NCBI RefSeq assembly: GCF_009674565.1
Contig: NZ_WKJL01000034.1
Location: 1-51,406 of the forward strand
From: Duganella aquatilis
Lineage (GTDB): Bacteria; Pseudomonadota; Gammaproteobacteria; Burkholderiales; Burkholderiaceae_D
Length of the DNA: 51,406 bases
Reading direction: 5' to 3'
This document shows positions 33,359 to 41,129 of the stretch, piece after piece (positions within the stretch are counted from its first letter, which is position 1; every line of letters begins with the position of its first letter). Made by a program: the position numbers and the translations under genes. The notes under the pieces were generated by a model, which was given only the letters and a program-made list of their open reading frames with translations, did no database searches and was not told where the DNA came from.

Positions 33359-33778
33359 TTATTGGCCAACTTGGCGCACCACGAAGGTGGTCGCCAGTGG
33401 CAGTTTGGCAGCGGCCAGGCGGAATGCTTCGCGCGCCAGTTCTTCTGCGACGCCATCCATTTCGTACAGGACTTTGCCTGGACGGATTTCAGCGACGTAG
33501 TACTCCGGATTACCTTTACCGTTACCCATACGGACTTCGGCAGGCTTGTTCGAGATCGGTTTGTCCGGGAAGACGCGGATCCAGATACGACCGCCACGTT
33601 TGATGTGACGGGTCATGGCGCGACGTGCTGCTTCGATCTGACGGGCCGTGATACGACCACGAACCGTTGCTTTCAGACCGAATTCGCCGAACGACACCGA
33701 AGTGCCGGCGCTGTGCGAAATGCCGGTGTTACGGCCTTTCTGCTCTTTACGATACTTTCTGCGTGCTGGTTGCAGCAT
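33359..33778 (-). CDS. rplP: Ribosomal protein uL16
   Basis: 139 residues (MLQPARRKYRKEQKGRNTGI ... VVRQVGQ). It contacts the A-site tRNA elbow. The Arg in the KPAEVRMGNGKG motif that is hydroxylated in some bacteria is present. Two bases separate it from rpsC. Confidence 0.98.
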   Translation of the reverse strand: MLQPARRKYRKEQKGRNTGISHSAGTSVSFGEFGLKATVRGRITARQIEAARRAMTRHIKRGGRIWIRVFPDKPISNKPAEVRMGNGKGNPEYYVAEIRPGKVLYEMDGVAEELAREAFRLAAAKLPLATTFVVRQVGQ

Positions 33779-33780
33779 GA

Positions 33781-34575
33781 TTATTCTCCTGCTTTCTCAG
33801 CCGGTTTGGCCGGGGCGCGACGGGCGCCTGGCGCGGCTGGTTTCGCGCCGGCTGGGCGTGGGCGGCCAGCTGGCTTGCCGTCTTCACGACGTGGGCCACG
33901 TGGCTTTTTCTCGTCCGGTGGGGTGTCGATGACTGGTGCTTCGCCGGTGGCGGAGCGGTCGCCCTTGTACACCCACACCTTGACACCGATGATGCCGTAG
34001 GTGGTCGAGGCTTCGCTGGTGCCGTAGTCGATATCGGCGCGCAGGGTGTGCAGTGGCACACGGCCTTCGCGGTACCACTCTTTACGAGCGATTTCGATAC
34101 CGTTCAGACGACCCGACGACATGATCTTGATGCCCAGGGCGCCCAGACGCATGGCGTTCTGCATCGCGCGTTTCATGGCGCGGCGGAACATGATGCGTTT
34201 TTCCAGCTGTTGCGCGATCGAGTCGGCGATCAGCTGCGAATCGATCTCTGGCTTGCGGATCTCTTCGATGTTGACGTGCACCGGCACACCCATGATCTTG
34301 GTCAGCGCGGACTTCAGTACTTCGATGTCCTCGCCTTTTTTACCAATGACCACGCCTGGACGCGAGCTGTAGATGGTGAAACGCGCGTTCTTGGCTGGAC
34401 GCTCGATGACGATGCGGCCGACCGAAGCGTTCTTCAGCTTGGCTTTCAGGTAGGTACGTGCTTTCAAGTCTTCGTTCAGCATGGCGGCAAAGTTACCGTT
34501 GCCTGCATACCAACGCGAAGCCCAGTTACGGGTAACCGCCAGGCGGAAACCAGTTGGATGAATTTTCTGACCCAT
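33781..34575 (-). CDS. rpsC: Ribosomal protein uS3 with long Pro/Ala/Lys tail
   Basis: 264 residues. The KH domain (GRIVIERPAKNARFTIYSSRPGVVIGKKG, split motif near residues 53-82) and the C-terminal core to VWVYKGD are normal. After about residue 222 follows a low-complexity tail of some 40 residues (GRPRPAGAKPAAPGARRAP) not found in the 233-residue E. coli protein. Such tails are common in beta-proteobacteria. It helps mRNA entry and helicase action. Confidence 0.98.
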   Translation of the reverse strand: MGQKIHPTGFRLAVTRNWASRWYAGNGNFAAMLNEDLKARTYLKAKLKNASVGRIVIERPAKNARFTIYSSRPGVVIGKKGEDIEVLKSALTKIMGVPVHVNIEEIRKPEIDSQLIADSIAQQLEKRIMFRRAMKRAMQNAMRLGALGIKIMSSGRLNGIEIARKEWYREGRVPLHTLRADIDYGTSEASTTYGIIGVKVWVYKGDRSATGEAPVIDTPPDEKKPRGPRREDGKPAGRPRPAGAKPAAPGARRAPAKPAEKAGE

Positions 34576-34584
34576 CGTGGCTCC

Positions 34585-34914
34585 TTAGTTGCCTACGGTC
34601 ACATAAATGTGACACGATTGTTTCGAGATACGATCGCCACGACCTTTTGCACGCGCGGTGAAGCGCTTCAGGATCGGGCCCTTTTCAACGTAGATCGTTT
34701 TCACGAACAGTTCGTCGATATCGGCACCATCGTTGTGCTCGGCGTTGGCGATGGCCGACTCCAGCACTTTCTTGATGATGGTGGCGCCTTTTTTCGGGCT
34801 GAACTGCAGAATGTTGAGTGCAGCGTCAACTTTCTTGCCACGGATCAGGTCAGCAACCAGACGGCCCTTTTGGTCCGACAGGCGCACGCCTTTGAGGATA
34901 GCTTTGGTTTCCAT
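34585..34914 (-). CDS. rplV: Ribosomal protein uL22
   Basis: 109 residues (METKAILKGVRLSDQKGRLV ... HIYVTVGN). Its loop (KRFTARAKGRGDRI) lines the exit tunnel near the macrolide site. The ATG overlaps the rpsS stop by one base (TAATG). Confidence 0.98.
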   Translation of the reverse strand: METKAILKGVRLSDQKGRLVADLIRGKKVDAALNILQFSPKKGATIIKKVLESAIANAEHNDGADIDELFVKTIYVEKGPILKRFTARAKGRGDRISKQSCHIYVTVGN

Positions 34915-35189
34915 TATTTCTTCGCCTTCTTGTCAGCGGCATGGCCTTTGAACGTGCGGGTCAGCGCGAATTCGCCGAGCTTGTGACCAACCATGTTCTC
35001 GGAAACGTACACTGGCACGTGCAGCTTGCCGTTGTGAACAGCGATCGTCAGGCCGATGAAGTCAGGCATGATGGTCGAGCGACGGGACCAGGTTTTGATT
35101 GGCTTTTTGTCTTTGGTCGCTTGCGCGGCTTCGACTTTTTTCACCAGGTGGGCGTCACAGAACGGCCCTTTTTTCAATGAACGAGTCAT
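34914..35189 (-). CDS. rpsS: Ribosomal protein uS19
   Basis: 91 residues (MTRSLKKGPFCDAHLVKKVE ... FKGHAADKKAKK), a head protein in contact with uS13. AAGGAT stands before the ATG; overlaps rplV by one base. Confidence 0.98.
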   Translation of the reverse strand: MTRSLKKGPFCDAHLVKKVEAAQATKDKKPIKTWSRRSTIMPDFIGLTIAVHNGKLHVPVYVSENMVGHKLGEFALTRTFKGHAADKKAKK

Positions 35190-35198
35190 GATTTATCC

Positions 35199-36029
35199 TT
35201 ATTTCTTGCCGCGGCGCGAGACGATCATCGAAGAAGTACGCTTGTTGCTGCGAGTCTTCTTGCCCTTGGTCTGTTGGCCCCATGGCGAAACAGGGTGACG
35301 ACCAGCTGCCGTTTTACCTTCACCACCACCGTGCGGGTGATCGACCGGGTTCATGACCACACCGCGAACGGTAGGACGAACACCGCGCCAGCGCATCGCA
35401 CCGGCTTTACCGATTTTACGCAGGCTGTGTTCGGCATTGCCGACTTCACCCACGGTTGCACGGCACTCGATGTGCACGCGACGCACCTCACCCGAGCGCA
35501 GACGCACCTGAGCGTAAGTACCTTCACGCGCCATCAGCACCACGCCGGCGCCGGCGGTACGGGCCATCTGGGCACCTTTACCTGGCAGCATTTCGACGCA
35601 GTTCATGACGGTGCCGACTGGGATGTTGCGGATCGGCAGGCAGTTGCCCGACTTGATCGGCGCTTCCGAACCAGTCATGACGGTGTCGCCCACAGCCATG
35701 CCTTTGGTGGCGATGATGTAGGTACGGGCGCCGTCGGCGTAGCACAGCAGCGCGATGTGCGCGGTGCGGTTTGGATCGTATTCGATACGTTCCACTTTCG
35801 CCGGGATGCCGTCCTTGCTGTTACGCTTGAAGTCGATCACGCGGTAGTGCTGCTTGTGACCACCACCGATGTGACGGGTGGTGATGTGGCCGTTGTTGTT
35901 ACGGCCGGCAGTTTTCGATTTTTTCTCAACCAGGGCTGCGAACGGACGACCTTTGAACAGGTCGGTGTTCACAACTTTCACCATGCCGCGACGGCCTGGG
36001 GAGGTTGGCTTCATCTTAACGAGTGCCAT
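35199..36029 (-). CDS. rplB: Ribosomal protein uL2
   Basis: 276 residues (MALVKMKPTSPGRRGMVKVV ... MIVSRRGKK). The conserved VDHPHGGGEGK near residue 228 includes the histidine close to the peptidyl-transferase centre. The start overlaps the rplW stop by one base; a GAGGAGG ribosome site lies inside rplW. Confidence 0.98.
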   Translation of the reverse strand: MALVKMKPTSPGRRGMVKVVNTDLFKGRPFAALVEKKSKTAGRNNNGHITTRHIGGGHKQHYRVIDFKRNSKDGIPAKVERIEYDPNRTAHIALLCYADGARTYIIATKGMAVGDTVMTGSEAPIKSGNCLPIRNIPVGTVMNCVEMLPGKGAQMARTAGAGVVLMAREGTYAQVRLRSGEVRRVHIECRATVGEVGNAEHSLRKIGKAGAMRWRGVRPTVRGVVMNPVDHPHGGGEGKTAAGRHPVSPWGQQTKGKKTRSNKRTSSMIVSRRGKK

Positions 36030-36343
36030 TATTTAGCCTCCTCGGTGAAATTGATTTCCTGGCCAGGCTTCAGGCACACGAAAGCACGCTTGGTGTGGTT
36101 GCGGCGGCCGATGTGGGCGCCGGAACGTTTCTGCTTACCTTCGCGGTTCACGGTTTGCACCGATTCCACTTGCACTTTGAACAGCAGTTCAACGGCAGCC
36201 TTGATTTCTGGCTTGGTCGCGTCGGTGGTGACGCGGAACACGATCTGCTCGTTCTTTTCCGCGACCATGGTGGCCTTCTCGGAAATCACTGGAGCAACCA
36301 GCACCTTCATCAGGCGCTCTTCGCTAAATTTCAATGCGCTCAT
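36029..36343 (-). CDS. rplW: Ribosomal protein uL23
   Basis: 104 residues (MSALKFSEERLMKVLVAPVI ... GQEINFTEEAK). The glutamate used to dock trigger factor lies in VAPVISEKAT. The start overlaps rplD by four bases. Confidence 0.98.
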   Translation of the reverse strand: MSALKFSEERLMKVLVAPVISEKATMVAEKNEQIVFRVTTDATKPEIKAAVELLFKVQVESVQTVNREGKQKRSGAHIGRRNHTKRAFVCLKPGQEINFTEEAK

Positions 36344-36960
36344 GCCAGCATCTCCTCAATCTTAGCCAATGCAGCTTTGGTGACCACGATCTTCTTGTAG
36401 AACACCAGGGACATTGGATCTGCGTGACGTGGCTCGACAACCAGAACGTTCGGCAGGTTGCGCGAAGCCAGTTCCAGGTTTTCGTTGGCGACGTCGGTGA
36501 TGATCAGTACCGAATCAAAGCCCATGCCGGTCAGCTTTTGCGACAGCAGCTTGGTTTTTGGTGCTTCGATCGCGAAATCTTCCACCACAACCAGGCGCTC
36601 TTCGCGGGCCAGTTGCGACAGGATCGAGCAGATACCAGCGCGGTACATCTTCTTGTTCACTTTGTGGGTGAAGTTCTCGTCAGGCGAGTTCGGGAAGATG
36701 CGACCACCGCCGCGCCACAGTGGCGACGACGACATACCAGCACGTGCGCGGCCGGTGCCTTTTTGGCGCCATGGCTTCTTGGTCGTGTGGTGGACTTCTT
36801 CACGGTCTTTTTGTTTACGGTTGCCGCTGCGAGCATTGGCTTGGTAAGCAACGACGATCTGGTGGATCAGGGCTTCGTTGTAGTCACGGCCGAAGACGGT
36901 ATCGGCGGCAGCAACGTTAGAGGCGGCTTGACCTTGAGCGTTCAAGAGCTTGAGTTCCAT
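36340..36960 (-). CDS. rplD: Ribosomal protein uL4
   Basis: 206 residues (MELKLLNAQGQAASNVAAAD ... LAKIEEMLA) with the tunnel loop region KPWRQKGTGRARAGMSSSPL. In E. coli uL4 also represses the S10 operon by binding the leader upstream of rpsJ. Here rpsJ is not in the same operon, so that loop could not work in the E. coli way. Confidence 0.98.
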   Translation of the reverse strand: MELKLLNAQGQAASNVAAADTVFGRDYNEALIHQIVVAYQANARSGNRKQKDREEVHHTTKKPWRQKGTGRARAGMSSSPLWRGGGRIFPNSPDENFTHKVNKKMYRAGICSILSQLAREERLVVVEDFAIEAPKTKLLSQKLTGMGFDSVLIITDVANENLELASRNLPNVLVVEPRHADPMSLVFYKKIVVTKAALAKIEEMLA

Positions 36961-36963
36961 CGT

Positions 36964-37620
36964 TTAAGCTCCCTTCTTTGCTTTAACTTTGACAGCAGGC
37001 GAAACCACGACCTGGCCGTTTTTGGCGCCAGGGATCGCACCTTTGACCAGCAGCAGCTGACGGTCGGCGTCGATACGGGCGATTTCGAGGTTCTGCACGG
37101 TCGTGGTGACATCACCCATGTGACCGGTCATGCGTTTACCAGGGAACACGCGGCCTGGATCTTGCGCCATACCAATCGAACCTGGCACGTTGTGCGAACG
37201 CGAGTTACCGTGGGTCTGACGACCCGAAGCGAAGTTGTGACGCTTGATGGTACCGGCATAGCCTTTACCGATCGAAACACCTTGCACGTCGATCTTCTGA
37301 CCGACTTCGAACAGGGAAACGGCAACAACGTCGCCAGCTTTCAGTTCGGCGGCTTTGGCTGCGTCGACGCGGAACTCTTTCAGCAGAGTACCAGCTTCAA
37401 CACCAGCTTTAGCGTGGTGACCAGCAACGGCTTTGGTCACGCGGGAAGCGCGACGTTGACCATATGCGACCTGAACCGCGGTATAACCATCAGTTTCAGG
37501 GGTTTTGATTTGCGCAACACGGTTGTTCGATACGTCGACCACGGTGACTGGGATCGAATCCCCGTCATCGGTGAAGATGCGCATCATACCAACCTTGCGA
37601 CCGAGGAGGCCAAGGCTCAT
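36964..37620 (-). CDS. rplC: Ribosomal protein uL3
   Basis: 218 residues from the ATG at 37620 (TTGGAG upstream), starting MSLGLLGRKVGMMRIFTDDG. The central ASGRQTHGNSRSHNVPGSIG holds the glutamine/asparagine-rich site methylated in many bacteria. An upstream GTG (37638) is less likely. It is the first gene of the supercluster here, since rpsJ is missing in front. A promoter lies 90-125 bases upstream. Confidence 0.98.
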   Translation of the reverse strand: MSLGLLGRKVGMMRIFTDDGDSIPVTVVDVSNNRVAQIKTPETDGYTAVQVAYGQRRASRVTKAVAGHHAKAGVEAGTLLKEFRVDAAKAAELKAGDVVAVSLFEVGQKIDVQGVSIGKGYAGTIKRHNFASGRQTHGNSRSHNVPGSIGMAQDPGRVFPGKRMTGHMGDVTTTVQNLEIARIDADRQLLLVKGAIPGAKNGQVVVSPAVKVKAKKGA

Positions 37621-37717
37621 TTTTTCTCCAATTCCCACCTACGATTGGGCGGGGATATGTTGAACTACTAAAATTAGTACGGACCAATAAAAAGTCGAAT
37701 CCATACCGAAGCCGGCT

Positions 37718-37746
37718 AGTGTATCGTGATTTGGGGCTTGACGCAA
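37718..37746 (-). promoter_or_regulatory. rplC: Candidate promoter of the rplC-rpsQ operon
   Basis: On the minus strand TTGCGT (37741-37746) and TACACT (37718-37723) are 17 bases apart. The leader to the rplC ATG would be about 90 bases and includes a TACTAA/TTAGTA inverted repeat (37666-37679). With rpsJ about 12.7 kb away, some local promoter is needed, and this is the best match. Confidence 0.5.
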
Positions 37747-37765
37747 CAACTTAGTACGAGGTATG

Positions 37766-38830
37766 TCAGTTTTTTGAGGCGGATTCCGCCATGGCGCCAA
37801 ACCTCGGCGCCATGCGGGCTGGCGGCCGCTCAGGCCGGGGTGGCCGGCGGCGTTTCCGGCGCGTCCATCTTGCCAATTTCATACCAGTCGACCCGGCGGG
37901 TGGCGACCATGACGGCGCCCAGGCAGGCGAACAGCAGCAGCGCGCCCAGCACCAGGGCGTTGCTCTCGGAAACGAGCAGGCCGTACAGCGCGGAGTACAG
38001 CACCACCAGCCCGGCGCCGGACGATCCATGGCTGCCAGCTGCCGCTGGGCGTTGCTGGCCATGGACGAGATGCGCCAGCTGGCGCGGAAGCCCTGGTCGT
38101 TGATGGTGCGCGCCTCCGGCAGGAAGTTGCCGCCGAACTGGGGATGCGCCCAGTTGGACTCCATCGTCACCAGGTTGTTGTTGCCGACCGGGACGAAATG
38201 CTGGCGCTCGGTGCCGGCCAGGTACAGCGAGAAGCCGAACGGTATCGACGCCCCGGCCGCCTTCAGGTCGCCCAGGTCCAGCGGCACGTGCATGCCGCTG
38301 GGATTGCCCGGCAGCCGCGCGCCCTGCGCGAACGGGTAGCGCCGTCCCGCCACCAGCATGGTCGGGATATCGCGGATGCCGCGCACGTCCGACACCGACA
38401 GCGCCACGTAGGGCTGGCGCATGGTCAGCAGCGAGGTGCCGCTGTCGCGCGGCAGGTCGGCGGCGGCCGGCAGCGTGAAGTCGCCGGCGAAGCTGTGGCC
38501 GCCGCTATACATCAGCACCTGGTGGATGCCGCGGTAGCGCCGCTCGGTGACGAGCTTGCCGGCGATTCTCAGTTCATTGGGAAACACCAGCTTGCGGTGC
38601 TGCACCGTCACCACCTTGTCGCCGTCCTTGATTTCCTCGCTGTACGGCAGCACCAGCACCGGGCCGATCACGTGCTGCGCCCGCACCGAGTCGTCGGCGA
38701 TGCTCTGCACCGCCTGCTCGTGAAACCTGATGCGCTCGGAGATGACGCCCTCGACCATCATCAACGGCAGGCCGATCAGCAGCATCAGCGCGACAATGAT
38801 CAGGCATTTTTGAAACAGCTTTTTTTGCAT
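37766..38830 (-). pseudogene. creD: creD remnant with internal deletion and frameshift
   Basis: The gene starts normally (AGAGGA before ATG; MQKKLFQKCLIIVALMLLIG) and matches CreD through QGFRASWRISSMASNAQRQL. Soon after (near 38030) the reading becomes DRPAPGWWCCTPRCTACS, which is not protein-like. A neighbouring frame instead gives GLVVLYSALYGLLVSESNAL, then ATRRVDWYEI, the expected last part of CreD, ending at 37830. Compared with the 450-residue E. coli protein recalled from memory, about 120-130 residues carrying the central membrane helices are missing, and the frames no longer match. A stable product of 354 residues could still be made but would not be CreD. It forms a creB-creC-creD operon with the genes upstream. 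Confidence 0.8.
37791..37813 (-). other. Hairpin behind the degraded creD
   Basis: ATGGCGCC (37791-37798) is inverted against GGCGCCAT (37806-37813). It lies 17 bases past the stop (37830) that the original creD frame would have used. No T-run follows. GGCGG-ATT-CCGCC at 37778-37790 is a second small stem. Confidence 0.4.
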
Positions 38831-38840
38831 GGCGATTCCT

Positions 38841-38860
38841 CTGGTTGAAAGTGCAACCAG
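38841..38860 (-). other. Hairpin directly before the creD ribosome site
   Basis: CTGGTTG (38841-38847) is inverted against CAACCAG (38854-38860), just upstream of the AGAGGA ribosome site of creD. It could tune creD translation or pausing between creC and creD. Confidence 0.4.
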
Positions 38861-38874
38861 TCTAGAAAAGCACG

Positions 38875-38901
38875 ATGCGTTGTTGATGCGTTCTGTGTGA
38901 A
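38875..38901 (-). promoter_or_regulatory. Three half-sites spaced by 11 bases upstream of creD (CreB-like box)
   Basis: On the minus strand TTCAC (38897-38901), CGCAT (38886-38890) and CGCAT (38875-38879) begin exactly 11 bases apart. The last two lie in a longer direct repeat, AACGCATC twice. The E. coli CreB box is TTCAC-N6-TTCAC, also with an 11-base period, so this is a plausible CreB site at creD. Identity of the protein is inferred. Confidence 0.4.
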
Positions 38902-38903
38902 GT

Positions 38904-40318
38904 CTAGCGCGTCAGCGGCAAGGGCAGGCGCAGCGCGGCGCGGCAACCGCCCTGCCCGGGGTTCGTCACGCTGACCGTGCCGCCGTGCAGCGCCGCCACC
39001 TCCCGCACGAAGGGCAGGCCCAGTCCGGTGCTCTTGCTGCCGCCGGGGCGCGGCAGCGAGTAAAAGCGGTCGAACACCCGGTCCACCGCATAGGCAGGAA
39101 TGCCGGGGCCGCTGTCGGCGACGCTGACCACGGCCTGCGCCGCATCGCCGGCCAGCGCCAGCACGATCTCGCTGCCGGCCGGCGCGAAGCCGATGGCATT
39201 GTCCAGCAGATTGCCCAGCGCCTGGCGCAACAGCAGCGCGTCGCCGCGCACCGCCAGCGCCGGCAATTCCAGCCGCACGCTCAGCGCGCGCGCCTGCAGC
39301 TGGCTGGCGGCGTCGGCCGCCACCTGGCGCAGCAGCGCATCGAGCGCCACCGGCTCGGCCGCTTCCAGGCCCTGCTGCTGCTCGACGCGCACCAGCGCCA
39401 GCAGCTTGTCGATCAGCTGTTTCTGGCGCGCGTTCTGGCTCAGGATATTGTCGAGAAAATGGCGGAACTCGGCGCGCGGCATGTCTTCCGACAGCAGCTC
39501 GGCCGAGCCCTGGATCGCCGCGATCGGGCTTTTCAGCTCATGCGCCAGCGTGTGCATCAGCTGCTCGGCGTATTCCTTGCCTTCCAGCCGCGTGCGCATG
39601 GCGTGCAGCGCCCGCGCCAGCGTGCCGATTTCATTGTTGCCCAGCGACGGCGGCACCGCCTTGCGGCCGGCCTCGACCTCGGATACATAGTGCATCAGCT
39701 CGCGCAGCGCGCGCGCCAGCCACCACGCGAACGCCAGCCCGATCAGCAGCGACAGCACCAGCAGCAGCGTGCCGCGCTGCAGGATCTTGCGCTGGCTGCG
39801 GTCGACAAAGGCCTGCACGCTGGAGATCGGCTTGGCCACGGTCAGCGCGCCGATGATGCGTTCGCCGTCGCGCACCGGCGCGGCCACGTACATGACGGTG
39901 CTGCGGTCGTCGCCGTCCACCGAACGCGTGCTGCGGGCGCCGTACTTGCCCTGCAGCGTCAGGTAGACGTCGTTCCAGCGCGCATAGTCCTGGCCCAGCG
40001 CCAGGTTGGCGGAATCGTAGATGACGATGCCGCGCGCGTCGGTGATGTAGATGCGGAAATCCAGTTTGCGCTTGAGGACGCCGCCGATCTTGACCTCGAT
40101 GCTGCGGCGCGCATAGTGCTCGACATTGGCCAGCGCCGGCACGCCGTTCTTCAAATCGCCGGCCACCACCCCAGCCAGCAGCTCCGCCGTGTCGACCAGC
40201 GTGTCCTCCAGCGTCGAGCGCACGCCGGGCTTGACCTCGGCCACGAACACGTTCAGCAAAAACCATGCGGCCAGACCGACGATCAGGAAATAGCCCAGCA
40301 GGATGCGCAGGCCGATCT

Positions 40319-40322
<4 letters not shown>
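38904..40322 (-). CDS. creC: CreC sensor histidine kinase
   Basis: 472 residues, the usual CreC length. First helix at residues 5-28, a large periplasmic sensor (about 30-180), second helix (about 183-203, GTLLLVLSLLIGLAFAWWLA), HAMP, phosphoacceptor LMHTLAHELKSPIAAIQGSA, and ATPase boxes NLLDNAIGFAPAG, DSGPGIP, FDRFYSLPRPG and STGLGLPFVREV. CreC responds to growth on fermentation products or minimal medium in E. coli. It overlaps creB by four bases and is followed by the damaged creD. The kinase itself shows no defect. Confidence 0.92.
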
Positions 40323-41002
<680 letters not shown>

Positions 41003-41054
41003 GGCGAACCACTGTAACGCCGCGCGCGCGCGCTGTCGAGCGGCGCCCAAGAAA

Positions 41055-41085
41055 AATGCCGCCCAGCTTGCACTGGGCGGCATTC
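41055..41085 (-). terminator. Intrinsic terminator after the 928-residue receptor
   Basis: On the minus strand AATGCCGCCCAG pairs with CTGGGCGGCATT around TGCAAG and is followed by TTTCTT. It lies about 45 bases after the receptor stop and before creB, so the receptor and cre genes are separate units. Confidence 0.88.
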
Positions 41086-41129
41086 GGCGGCGTCACCCGG
41101 CGCCAGCGCCGGGCGGATGCGCAACTACC

